From positions 1 through 64,000 of the IMG/VR virus record IMGVR_UViG_3300046170_000162: DNA of 64,000 bases. One strand, 5' to 3'. Both the position numbers and the translations under genes were made by a program. This stretch comes from a virus. Of the stretch, positions 13,636 through 22,172 are shown piece after piece. The notes beneath the pieces were generated by a model that worked only from the letters and a program-made list of their open reading frames with translations, was not told the origin of the DNA and searched no databases. Position 1 is the stretch's first letter. Every line of letters starts with the position of its first letter.

Positions 13636-14348
13636 TTTCTAAACCAAGGGAAAGGGCATTTCTTTTCTTTCTCACCAAAGATAATATCTTTAGCAAGGAA
13701 CGGTGTGAATTGTTTTACTGCCAGACGTTTATGCATCTGCAGTAACATTTCCTGTGGTGGTACTGATTTGGTTAACTTGAATGACTCTCGTAGATCTCCT
13801 TCTTTATAGAAAGCGAATTTATAAATTGGGTCACCGCGTTTAATCTTTACATCCTGTTCAGAATCACATACATTGATACCGAAAGATATAGGTCGGCACC
13901 AATCAGATAGATTGAACCAACCGTTTACTATTGTAAAGTTATTGTTTCTACTTGTCAAGGGATAATCTCTTGCTTCTACCCATACACCTTTCGATTTTGT
14001 CCACAACAATAATTGTGGTACTGAAATCTGTAGAGTCTTGATAGGTGGTTCTAAATCTTCTACCTTCAAATATTTCTGAATCTGCTGATCATTCAATTCT
14101 TTTACTGTAATATATCCTTCCTTGTTGATTACGATTGTCAAGTCCTTCGGATTGTACATAATAAACTCACGTGAGTTCTTATGTGTCCAAGCAGGACATT
14201 GCATATATGGTACGAATTTGTTTCCTTCGTACTCATCAATAACTTTCTTGGGTTCAATACCAATACCATCCAAACTTAGAGGTGAATCCCAACAGTTTAG
14301 AATGTCTTGACCACCGTCATACTGGTAGTAAAAGATCTCAATGCTCAT
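13632..14348 (-). CDS. Unknown cluster protein, related to the one at 15370-16155 (DUF6065-like?)
   Basis: 238 residues. Shares spaced landmarks with the 15370-16155 protein: a CP near the front (QCPAW vs NCPGL), P-x-D-x-x-I-x-x-N (NPKDLTIVINKEG vs APMDFIIRTNGDG), an aromatic W before a beta segment, and a G-P-I/L...F end (RGDPIYKFAF vs AGTPLAQFIP). It may belong to DUF6065, proteins that accompany halogenases, but I cannot confirm this. Confidence 0.55.
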   Translation of the reverse strand: MSIEIFYYQYDGGQDILNCWDSPLSLDGIGIEPKKVIDEYEGNKFVPYMQCPAWTHKNSREFIMYNPKDLTIVINKEGYITVKELNDQQIQKYLKVEDLEPPIKTLQISVPQLLLWTKSKGVWVEARDYPLTSRNNNFTIVNGWFNLSDWCRPISFGINVCDSEQDVKIKRGDPIYKFAFYKEGDLRESFKLTKSVPPQEMLLQMHKRLAVKQFTPFLAKDIIFGEKEKKCPFPWFRK

Positions 14349-14880
14349 AATTAAAATTTAGTGTAATTCTGTTTGTAGACTGTGTGGGATTCTGCGATGC
14401 GTGGTAAATAGAACCATCAAAAATAATGACTTTACCTGCCTCTGGTTTCTCTCTCCTTATTTCATTGTCTTCTTCATCAAAAAATACAGTTTCACCGTCT
14501 GCTGAGTTCACATAATATAGTGCAGTAGTGTGTGGTCTGTTCATATCCACGTGTGGCATATTATGTGGTGACTTTAGTTCACCTTGTGGTAACAATAGTC
14601 CACCCTTGATCCTAAACAGATTGTACTCGTGTGTCTCTACGAATGAAAACAGTAGTGGCATTATGATGTTACAAAACTCTGAGTGAGTATTTGTTTCTGC
14701 ATCGAAAAACAAATGTGCGAACCCCTGAGTTCCATTTGCATTTGGAAATCGGTTTCGCACTTCATCAGTATCTCTGTATGTGACATCCTCAAGGTAACCC
14801 CAAGGAAATCCAACATCTAACATCATTTGTTTGATCCTCTTCTGATATACAGCAGGGATCACATTACGAATAACTCGCAT
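14338..14880 (-). CDS. 2OG-Fe(II) oxygenase
   Basis: 180 residues, compact. MPHVDMNRPHTTALYYVNSA (His110, Asp112), KVIIFDGSIYHAS (His160), and RITLNFNYEH (Arg171) make a complete HxD...H...R set. Among the best-preserved oxygenases in the cluster. TAATG junction with the upstream 55-aa gene. Substrate unknown. Confidence 0.8.
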   Translation of the reverse strand: MRVIRNVIPAVYQKRIKQMMLDVGFPWGYLEDVTYRDTDEVRNRFPNANGTQGFAHLFFDAETNTHSEFCNIIMPLLFSFVETHEYNLFRIKGGLLLPQGELKSPHNMPHVDMNRPHTTALYYVNSADGETVFFDEEDNEIRREKPEAGKVIIFDGSIYHASQNPTQSTNRITLNFNYEH

Positions 14881-15047
14881 TAGTAACTCTGTTCACACTC
14901 CTCTAAGTTTTCTGAAAGGCATTCCATCGAAATGCTATCTGTATGATACGAATGGTAAATTCTTCCCCATACTACATCGAATTCTTCTTGGTTCAAGTCT
15001 TTGAATAAAACTTTACCATTGTAATAGACGTGGTACGATTTAGACAT
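14880..15047 (-). CDS. Small acidic Tyr-rich protein (55 aa)
   Basis: 55 residues (MSKSYHVYYNGKVLFKDLNQ; SMECLSENLEECEQSY). Rich in Tyr, with a Trp, two Cys and an acidic tail. Coupled to an oxygenase gene, it could be a carrier or substrate peptide of the tailoring enzymes, or simply unrelated. GGAGTAAC ribosome site. Inference only. Confidence 0.6.
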   Translation of the reverse strand: MSKSYHVYYNGKVLFKDLNQEEFDVVWGRIYHSYHTDSISMECLSENLEECEQSY

Positions 15048-15049
15048 TG

Positions 15050-15373
15050 TTACTCCTCCGTTTCATTTTCCTCTGATACATTACCAATAATTTCCATTTC
15101 TGGATCTGCAGCATCAATTTCTGCCATAGGCATATTGACATCTGTTTCATCACCCATTATATCACGTTTCACAATAAAGAGTGCATCGATAGCACCCTCC
15201 AATCTAGATCTCTGAGCATATGCATCAGATCTCTTTTGAAACTCAACTGTGGTGACACCGTATGGATTCAGTTTCTTGTTAGAGAACTCTGTATCGTAGT
15301 TGTCGATAATTTTATCAACTTCCCCCTTTTGAAGATGGAAGTTTTGGATCAATTCATCAAGTGTAAGACTCAT
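15050..15373 (-). CDS. Acidic protein inside the halogenase cluster (107 aa)
   Basis: 107 residues: helical front (MSLTLDELIQNFHLQKGEVD), middle FQKRSDAYAQRSRLEGAIDA, then a very acidic tail rich in D/E/M. No Trp. Overlaps the upstream gene by 4 nt. Function unknown. Confidence 0.65.
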   Translation of the reverse strand: MSLTLDELIQNFHLQKGEVDKIIDNYDTEFSNKKLNPYGVTTVEFQKRSDAYAQRSRLEGAIDALFIVKRDIMGDETDVNMPMAEIDAADPEMEIIGNVSEENETEE

Positions 15374-16155
15374 CGGTCAATTCCGTTGCTGTGGTGTTTG
15401 ATCGCTCTCATAGCACGAGCGACTTTGTGCGATACATCGTCATCGTTAGGATACTCTGCCTTCAATGAGTAATTGAAAGCATTTTCTAGATCCCAATCTT
15501 CAGTCGTTGCATTATCTATACGAATATCATACCAACTCTTGTCAAGTGTTTCTCTTGGCATTGGTATGAATTGTGCTAGTGGTGTCCCTGCCTTAACTAG
15601 AGTTTCACCATCTAGAACGTGCCAGATAAGTTGCACGTTAACTTGCATAGCAAATCTTGGATCATAGATCCCTGCAGTTGCTTCGAAACGGGACTCATTG
15701 TTCCAGTAAACGGGTGTCTGCAGAAAAATAATATCATCACTTGCTCTCACTCTCCACGGTGTTTCAAGTTTGATAATGTGTGCAAGTGATTCACGTGGAC
15801 TGTCTACCAAGGGTACAGTTTGGTCTGGTGGATGATCACCAACAAAATTCGCGTGTCTCGTGAACATTGTAGGAATCTCATACTCATAACCAACTCCATC
15901 ACCGTTTGTACGAATGATGAAATCCATTGGTGCTACTACAACATAACCCATACGAGTGATCTGTTTCAGACCTGGGCAATTTGCCACATTCATATTACCC
16001 CGAAAGGGGCATTTCTTGTTTCGCTCTTCCTTAGATTGCCAACGTCTTCTCACGGAACTCGTTGGTATCAAAGGATAATTCTCGACTAACCCTGGTTCTA
16101 GAGAGAAGAATCGCAACCAAGGTTTCTTTTTCTTATTCCTCAGGAAGTTGAACAT
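15370..16155 (-). CDS. Unknown cluster protein with CP and P-x-D-x-x-I motifs (DUF6065-like?)
   Basis: 261 residues from MFNFLRNKKKKPWLRFFSLE at 16155; a MVKT start at 16167 is possible. Follows the first halogenase with a 23-nt overlap. Contains KKCPFRGNMNVANCPGL (two Cys-Pro pairs), APMDFIIRTNGDG and a beta-rich C-terminal half (FLQTPVYWNNESRFEATAGI). Distantly similar to 13632-14348, suggesting duplication within the cluster. Confidence 0.6.
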   Translation of the reverse strand: MFNFLRNKKKKPWLRFFSLEPGLVENYPLIPTSSVRRRWQSKEERNKKCPFRGNMNVANCPGLKQITRMGYVVVAPMDFIIRTNGDGVGYEYEIPTMFTRHANFVGDHPPDQTVPLVDSPRESLAHIIKLETPWRVRASDDIIFLQTPVYWNNESRFEATAGIYDPRFAMQVNVQLIWHVLDGETLVKAGTPLAQFIPMPRETLDKSWYDIRIDNATTEDWDLENAFNYSLKAEYPNDDDVSHKVARAMRAIKHHSNGIDR

Positions 16156-17785
16156 TGTCTTCACCATAAATGTTTTCAAGTAAGAATTCATAATGTGTTG
16201 GAACTTCATCTGACTTGACGAATTCCTCAACCTCTTTAATGTAATCTAGACGCTCATTTCCAACGTGAGTGAGTTCTTCAACGTTTCCATATCCATTGAA
16301 CCTAGTTCCCAATCTCAGTCCCATACCTGCAGCGATGAAATTCATACCTGCAACGTTTGCTCTGAGTGGTCTACCAAGATCTAGAATATCTCCCATCCTC
16401 TCATACTCATCGTTCACCTTGATGTTACCATCAAACTGTTCGAGCATATACTCACATCTTTGTGATGCGTGTCTCCAGTATGGATTATCAGTTCGTTTGC
16501 TTAATGCATAGTGCATTGCTACGAAATGACTGAATCCAATGACCTCACGTTGTGCAGCATAATTGAACCATTGACGCTCAATACCTGACACATAACCCTG
16601 ACGACGATTGAGAACATCAACCAGTCTAAGGATATTCTCGTGAGTTGTCAACAGACCAGTGGATTCTAATGGTTCGATGAAACCATATGACATCCCGATT
16701 GCTACACAATTCAACTCCCACGCTTTCTCTCTATATCCGTGCTTAATATCAATTAGTTGGATTTCATATTCTTCTGGTTCCAGATCAAACTCTTGTTCAA
16801 TCCAAATTTCGAATTCCTGTCTTGCTTCTGTTTCCATAGCAAAACGTGATGACCAACAGTATCCAACTCCGATTCTATCCCACAATGGAATAGTCCACAT
16901 CCAACCAGTATTTGCACCGCGACAGTCTGTCACGTTGTGCATCTTTTCCTCACGTTGTTTCTGATTCTGGTAAGGAATACGAGCGAAGAATGCTTTGTCG
17001 TTTGGTAGATACTTCTCGAAACTAATATGACGTACAGACATCATATCCTCAATGAGTGCACCCTTAAATCCTGTGCAATCAATGAACAGATCTCCCTGTA
17101 CTCCGATAGTTTTCTTATCTGCGTCTAGTTTTACTGCTAGTTGTTTGATGACTCTGTTACTTTGAGATGGTGATCCACCTGCAGTAACATCTTTGACCAT
17201 TCCTCGTACATCACCTGTGATGTGTGTGAATCTATCCTGTTCAGCGAACGGATAACATACATCAGTCTTTAAGTATTCGCCGAATCTGTCAGCATCAATA
17301 TGGTAGGCAGTATCACTAGCAAAATCAAAATCCCTAATTCTCCCATCTTTGTTATCGTATTCTTTGTTATGTTCTGCCATACAGGTATTGCCTGCCAAGT
17401 AATACTTAGCAAATAACTCTGGCGGGAACTCATCAGGATATAGTCTTTGAAGATCAAAGAAATCTTGAATATCGTTCTTACAATTATATAGATCTGCAGG
17501 TCCAAATGGATACTGAAATGTAGATCCTACTTCACGAAAGTCTGTAAATTGAATACTGTTCTTATATGTTGCTCCTACCTTAGGCATCCAATCTACATCT
17601 TTAAGACCGAGTGCTCGCAAATACTTATTAAACTGTCCAATAGTTGATTCACCAACTCCGACTGGTTTATACTTCTTAGATTCGACCAGTACAACGCTGA
17701 TCCAAGGGCACAGTTTCAAGAGTGCTGCTGCAGTCATCCATCCAGATGATCCACCACCAACAATCACAACATTGTTAACTTGCAT
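16133..17785 (-). CDS. Flavin-dependent tryptophan-type halogenase 1
   Basis: 550 residues, the usual size of PrnA/RebH-type halogenases. N-terminal FAD motif VVIVGGGSSGWMTA (GxGxxG at 10-15), VGVGEST (42-48), catalytic Lys75 in GATYKNSI, GWMWTIP (the WxWxIP motif that hinders monooxygenation), and GFIEPLESTG with the active-site Glu. The family uses FADH2, O2 and chloride or bromide to halogenate indole rings; FADH2 must come from another reductase, none visible here. Whether free tryptophan is the substrate is unknown. Confidence 0.88.
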   Translation of the reverse strand: MQVNNVVIVGGGSSGWMTAAALLKLCPWISVVLVESKKYKPVGVGESTIGQFNKYLRALGLKDVDWMPKVGATYKNSIQFTDFREVGSTFQYPFGPADLYNCKNDIQDFFDLQRLYPDEFPPELFAKYYLAGNTCMAEHNKEYDNKDGRIRDFDFASDTAYHIDADRFGEYLKTDVCYPFAEQDRFTHITGDVRGMVKDVTAGGSPSQSNRVIKQLAVKLDADKKTIGVQGDLFIDCTGFKGALIEDMMSVRHISFEKYLPNDKAFFARIPYQNQKQREEKMHNVTDCRGANTGWMWTIPLWDRIGVGYCWSSRFAMETEARQEFEIWIEQEFDLEPEEYEIQLIDIKHGYREKAWELNCVAIGMSYGFIEPLESTGLLTTHENILRLVDVLNRRQGYVSGIERQWFNYAAQREVIGFSHFVAMHYALSKRTDNPYWRHASQRCEYMLEQFDGNIKVNDEYERMGDILDLGRPLRANVAGMNFIAAGMGLRLGTRFNGYGNVEELTHVGNERLDYIKEVEEFVKSDEVPTHYEFLLENIYGEDNVQLPEE

Positions 17786-17787
17786 AA

Positions 17788-19278
17788 TTAAGATTCTTCT
17801 TTCTTATATAGGGTAGATTGATAATACTCCAAAGGGGTTGGATAGTCTGGATCTTGCTTGGTTAAATGATCCATAAACATATCATCAAAGTCGGGTGATT
17901 CGTAACCATCGTGTCTGGCAATAACATCGAACCTATCAGGAATTATATCATATTCGTACCCACCTAGCAAGTAGAGAGCACCCTCGGATAGATAATTGAG
18001 GTTTCCGATCTGTTCAAATCTTTGTGTCAAAACATCAGGGAACTCCGATTGGAAGTTCATCTGATTATAATGCTTCCAGAATGGTGTGTCACTCCTAGGA
18101 CTCAAACAGTAATGTGCTAGTACAAAATCCTTGAATGACTGTAGTCTCCTCTTCGATCCCCAGTTGAACTGTTCTCTTATGAAACCATTGTAATAGTCAA
18201 TCTCTCTAGGAAGAACCTGTATCAGATTAAATAAGAACTCGTGAACTGAATATAATCCACCTGATTCTAGTGGTTCAATGAAACCACCTGCCAATCCAAT
18301 AGATACCACATTCTTTTTCCATATCTCCTTTCTTACACCTGTAGGGAACTTAAGGAATCTAAACTCTTGATCATCACCTACACCTAAATGCTGTTTGAAT
18401 TCTGTTAATGCATCCTCTTTCGATTGATGACGGGATGAGAATACATAACCCGTGCCAATTCGTGACCACGTGGGTGCTCTCCATACCCATCCACTGCTCA
18501 TTCCTGTGCAGTTTGTGTATGCAACTAACTCTTTTGCTTTGTCTTTATATGGTATTCTCGTTGTCCACGCTGAGTCACACATCAACTCATCTGTACCATT
18601 AATATCTGAATTCCACGCTTCCCACGTACTTCCTACCTCATTGCTGAGAATTGCATCAAATCCTGTACAGTCTATAAAAAGGTCTGCATCGTACCGATCG
18701 CCACCAGAAAGGCAAACTCCGCTAATCCCGTCCACGCTGGATTCAATCGAGACGACTGTATCTTCAATGAGTCTAATACCTTTAGGAATTGCATAGTTGT
18801 GTTTTAGATATTCTGCAAAGGAAATAGCGTCGAAATGGTAACCGACATTGAAGTGAGTGAGATCAGGAATGAGTTTCCCATTTTCTGAACTACGGACTGT
18901 ATCTGAATATATCAGACCCCAAGTCATACTGTCAACTTTTCCGATCTTTCTCCAAGTGTAGTAGTCAGCAACCGATGCAGGTCCCTCTGTCTTCCCAAAT
19001 GGATAATGGAATGGACCTTTTGGATTAAAGTTCTCAAACCGTACGCTATGTTTGTATGTGGCATCACATTTAGGCATCCAGTCGGAATCTTCCAATCCCA
19101 GATACCTAATAAAAGTATTAAAAAATTGCGTTGTCGCTTCCCCTACACCAATTCTAGGTTTTGTAGGAGATTCGATCAACACAATCTCTTTTGTATTACC
19201 AAAATGTTTCGCTAGTACACTAGCAGTCATCCACCCTGCACTGCCGCCACCGACAATACAGATTTTATGTAGTTGCAT
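17788..19278 (-). CDS. Flavin-dependent tryptophan-type halogenase 2
   Basis: 496 residues. ICIVGGGSAGWMTA, IGVGEAT (43-49), Lys76 in DATYKHSV, GWVWRAP in place of the canonical WxWxIP, and GFIEPLESGGLYS with the active-site Glu. Key catalytic residues are kept, but the WxWxIP change and divergence from its neighbour suggest a different substrate or site. Two nucleotides separate it from halogenase 1, so both are made from one mRNA. First gene of the cluster, directly after the tail-fibre assembly-like gene. Confidence 0.88.
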   Translation of the reverse strand: MQLHKICIVGGGSAGWMTASVLAKHFGNTKEIVLIESPTKPRIGVGEATTQFFNTFIRYLGLEDSDWMPKCDATYKHSVRFENFNPKGPFHYPFGKTEGPASVADYYTWRKIGKVDSMTWGLIYSDTVRSSENGKLIPDLTHFNVGYHFDAISFAEYLKHNYAIPKGIRLIEDTVVSIESSVDGISGVCLSGGDRYDADLFIDCTGFDAILSNEVGSTWEAWNSDINGTDELMCDSAWTTRIPYKDKAKELVAYTNCTGMSSGWVWRAPTWSRIGTGYVFSSRHQSKEDALTEFKQHLGVGDDQEFRFLKFPTGVRKEIWKKNVVSIGLAGGFIEPLESGGLYSVHEFLFNLIQVLPREIDYYNGFIREQFNWGSKRRLQSFKDFVLAHYCLSPRSDTPFWKHYNQMNFQSEFPDVLTQRFEQIGNLNYLSEGALYLLGGYEYDIIPDRFDVIARHDGYESPDFDDMFMDHLTKQDPDYPTPLEYYQSTLYKKEES

Positions 19279-19287
19279 ACCAAAAAG

Positions 19288-19806
19288 TTAAAGTTCTTCG
19301 TAGGTTCTTCCCCAGTTAGAATATCTCTCCCAACAAGGTTGTTCTTTCGATGATAGTTTACAGGGTCTTCCGACTCCAGGCTCTACAGCGTCAGACATAA
19401 ACTCAGCGATCTCTTCCTCAGTCATTGTAGGATCCATTGGTTCCTCAACTGATGAAGGTTGTGTCGTATTGTCTTTAACTGTCTTCACGTGATTATACCA
19501 AAGAGCATCCTCTGCTGTCAATGCTCTGCCTGCTGCAAGGTCTTTGTAGAGCATATCTAATTGTGCCCCTACCTCACCATATGCCACTCTGCGAGTTGTT
19601 GCAGGGTCTGCATATGTTTCAGTTCTCTTAACCCAAGTCATATCTTCTGCCGAAGGTGACCATTCAAGAGTCCACACATTTGTAATATCATCAGGTGCAT
19701 TTACCCACATCTGTGAGCAACCACGACCTAAGAATAATGCATATTCTTCCCCAGGTTCTACTACGTCAGCAACGTAACCTGTAAAATCCATTAATGCTTT
19801 TTTCAT
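19288..19806 (-). CDS. Tail-fibre assembly or structural protein (172 aa)
   Basis: 172 residues. The segment RRVAYGEVGAQLDMLYKDLA followed by LWYNHVKTVK is the QLDMxYKD pattern seen in small phage tail-fibre assembly proteins. It follows the glycine-rich fibre tip gene, where such chaperones usually lie. Cysteines near both ends. Role inferred. Confidence 0.55.
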   Translation of the reverse strand: MKKALMDFTGYVADVVEPGEEYALFLGRGCSQMWVNAPDDITNVWTLEWSPSAEDMTWVKRTETYADPATTRRVAYGEVGAQLDMLYKDLAAGRALTAEDALWYNHVKTVKDNTTQPSSVEEPMDPTMTEEEIAEFMSDAVEPGVGRPCKLSSKEQPCWERYSNWGRTYEEL

Positions 19807-19815
19807 AGTGACCCC

Positions 19816-20616
19816 TTACTTGTAGTTGATAACAGTAACAACACCATACTTACCGTTTGAACCACGGAAAGAGTGGAAGTGACCACCTGAACCACCTGAA
19901 CCATATGCTGAGTGATCTTGGTGGTTATGACTGAAGTTTCCACCATTTGGCCAACCAGCAGCAACCGATCCACCGAAGTGAGAAGGTCCACCAGTTCCAC
20001 CACCGTGAGCAGCGTGGGACTGTCCACCACCACCCCAGATATTCAGGTCTCCACCAGAACCTTCTCGTCCTAGTCCACCTGAGTGTGAGTTATTACGTGC
20101 AGCACCGTGTCCACCACCTGCTGACATATAAGGACCGAATGAAGATGATCCTCCATCACCACCACGGTTGAAATACCAAGTACCTCCACCGCCACCACCA
20201 ATCGTAATACCGACTGATGAAATGTTGGCAACTGACATCACACGTTCGGAGTAACCTCCTGCACCGCCTGATTCACCGTGACCAGCACCTCCACCACCGC
20301 CACCTTGACAGCGAACGTGAATATATTTTACGCCACTTGGTCTATTCCAAGTACCGTTACCAGTCCAGATTTGCATAGAACTGATGTTTTCTGAACTTAC
20401 GTCTGTCCAAGACATTGACGATCCGTTCGTGGTAAGAAACTTACCTGATTGACCTGAGACACTAGGCACGATCTGACTAGATGAACCTGACATCGTACCA
20501 TTAACGGTCAAGTTACTAACAGTCAGCGTACCATTAGCAGTAATATTACCAGATGCGAGGGTAAAACCACCAATGCCAGACAGGTCTCTAATAGATGCAA
20601 CTTTGAGTGTGCTCAT
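19816..20616 (-). CDS. Glycine-rich tail-fibre/adhesin protein 1 (266 aa)
   Basis: N-terminal fibre-type start (MSTLKVASIRDLSGIGGFTL), an NGTLTVSNLTVNGTMSGSSS repeat, then a glycine-rich domain from about residue 105 with many GGGG runs separated by Ser/His/Asn and ending YGVVTVINYK. Glycine-rich phage adhesins (T4 gp38 type) form polyglycine sandwiches at fibre tips and recognise the host. Has its own late promoter (20644-20651). Confidence 0.75.
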   Translation of the reverse strand: MSTLKVASIRDLSGIGGFTLASGNITANGTLTVSNLTVNGTMSGSSSQIVPSVSGQSGKFLTTNGSSMSWTDVSSENISSMQIWTGNGTWNRPSGVKYIHVRCQGGGGGGAGHGESGGAGGYSERVMSVANISSVGITIGGGGGGTWYFNRGGDGGSSSFGPYMSAGGGHGAARNNSHSGGLGREGSGGDLNIWGGGGQSHAAHGGGTGGPSHFGGSVAAGWPNGGNFSHNHQDHSAYGSGGSGGHFHSFRGSNGKYGVVTVINYK

Positions 20617-20643
20617 TTTTTCCTGTTAAAATTTCCTCTGATG

Positions 20644-20651
20644 TATTTATA
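20644..20651 (-). promoter_or_regulatory. T4-type late promoter (TATAAATA)
   Basis: Perfect TATAAATA on the minus strand, 28 nt upstream of the fibre gene start at 20616. Confidence 0.8.
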
Positions 20652-20653
20652 CA

Positions 20654-21187
20654 TTATGTAGGTGGCACAGGGCGTGTGAAACCTGCAGGCAGATAAGGTT
20701 GATCTGCTGCCCACTGTGCGTCATCGGGATAGTATCCGTCGTGGTACACAACTGTACCTTCAGGATTGACTCTTTGAGCGGATGGATCCTCGTAATCGGG
20801 GATCGTAATATCCTCTCTATGTATTAGAGATTTCTCATTATCACCTGCCCACATTTGAACTGCGTATTTAACTTCAGGAGTTAAAGCAGGTAATGATGCT
20901 GTCAACTGATATTTAGAGTCACTCGATAAAATGTTATCAAGTTGTTGTGTGAAGACCTGTGTACCATCTGGTTTTGAAACTGAAATACCGATTCTTAAAC
21001 CGTTATCCCATTTCAGTTTGTACTCTCCAAACTTTCTTACACTCATCTTAATGGTTACGTCTTTTGACTTTAGAGTCGAAAATCCACCACCAATAGTTGT
21101 GTTTTCGCCTATATCGAAAACTGCTGTAGCGACGTTAAAATTTTGGTAACCGTCGTCTACTGTCTTTGGGTCGTTAGTTGTTGCCAT
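20654..21187 (-). CDS. Tail-fibre region protein (177 aa)
   Basis: 177 residues, beta-rich central part (KDVTIKMSVRKFGEYKLKWD; LRIGISVSKPDGTQVFTQQL) resembling an Ig-like or fibronectin-like domain, then a Pro/Asp/Tyr-rich tail. Lies between the two glycine-rich genes. Probably a structural component. Confidence 0.6.
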   Translation of the reverse strand: MATTNDPKTVDDGYQNFNVATAVFDIGENTTIGGGFSTLKSKDVTIKMSVRKFGEYKLKWDNGLRIGISVSKPDGTQVFTQQLDNILSSDSKYQLTASLPALTPEVKYAVQMWAGDNEKSLIHREDITIPDYEDPSAQRVNPEGTVVYHDGYYPDDAQWAADQPYLPAGFTRPVPPT

Positions 21188-21189
21188 AA

Positions 21190-22170
21190 TTAGATCAAAT
21201 AACCAAGAGTTCCTATACCTTGTCCACCATTAGGTTGGGCATATCCTTGTCTGAATTGAGAAGAAGTGTCCCCTGGGGTTCCCCAGTCACCATTACTTAT
21301 GGAACCACCGATGTGGTATGGAGAAGAAATCCAAGATGCACCTCCACCTCCACCAGCAGCACCATTACAATCACAACTAGGGTTTCCACCACACTGTCCA
21401 GCGTTGTAACCGCCGCCACCGCCGCCTCCACCAGAAGAATCGTTCCCTGGTCTGCCACACTCATCACCGTTGGTATCACCGTTACCACCCATTGCTCCAC
21501 CCTGTGAACCGCACTGTCCGTTTGCTCCTCTTTGTCCACCTGCTCCACCAGAACCTGCTCCAGAGCAACCTTCACGACCTCCACCACCACCGCCGCCTGC
21601 TGCGACTGCGAGAATGTGTGTACTATCCATACTTACGCCCAATGGTGTGAAGAGCATAGTTGCTGCTCCTCCTCCACCACCACCTGCTGAACATCCACTA
21701 CAAGATGCGTTGGTGCCACGACCGCCTGAACCATAACCTGATCCATTGGTACCATTACCGCCGCCACCCCAACATCCGTAGCAACCTGATCCACCGCCGC
21801 CGCCACCGCCGACGTAAACTCTCATTCTTCCACCTTGAGCGATCCAATCTGCCTGTACTGTAATCTCACTATATGACATACCGCCTGCTCCACCACCTGC
21901 TCCACCTTGTCCACCTGCACCGCCTGCAGCACCCCACAACCAAGCGTATAGAGTTGCACCTGCACCTGCATCAATGTATAGACTATTATCTCCTGTACTT
22001 GTAAATCTATGGAATCTGAAGTTCAGACCTTCATATGCTTGGTCAAAAACTGTTCCGTTATCTTGAGCAATAATTCTAGCAGCACTACCGCCACCTGCTC
22101 CTCCACCACGTGATGCCAAAGAGGAAGACAAGGGACTGAACATCCCAGAATAACCAATGTTAGTAGACAT
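21190..22170 (-). CDS. Glycine-rich, Cys-rich tail-fibre adhesin 2 (326 aa)
   Basis: 326 residues. After a short N-terminal part (GTVFDQAYEGLNFRFHRF), a beta segment (ATLYAWLWGAAGGAGG) leads into about 230 residues of glycine runs broken by cysteine pairs (CYGCWGG, CSGCSAGG, CGGNPSCDC). Likely a fibre tip made of packed polyglycine helices cross-linked or metal-bound by Cys. Longer than the 266-residue paralogue. Confidence 0.75.
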   Translation of the reverse strand: MSTNIGYSGMFSPLSSSLASRGGGAGGGSAARIIAQDNGTVFDQAYEGLNFRFHRFTSTGDNSLYIDAGAGATLYAWLWGAAGGAGGQGGAGGGAGGMSYSEITVQADWIAQGGRMRVYVGGGGGGGSGCYGCWGGGGNGTNGSGYGSGGRGTNASCSGCSAGGGGGGAATMLFTPLGVSMDSTHILAVAAGGGGGGGREGCSGAGSGGAGGQRGANGQCGSQGGAMGGNGDTNGDECGRPGNDSSGGGGGGGGYNAGQCGGNPSCDCNGAAGGGGGASWISSPYHIGGSISNGDWGTPGDTSSQFRQGYAQPNGGQGIGTLGYLI

Positions 22171-22172
22171 AA

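Noticed and set aside
14122-14310. Plus-strand ORFs opposite the cluster
   Set aside because: Shadow frames of minus-strand genes with no ribosome site or promoter.
21220-21863. Open plus-strand frames with Pro/His-rich proteins over the glycine-rich adhesin
   Set aside because: They are antisense to GGN codons, which force Pro/Ser/His-rich frames; no promoter or ribosome site.
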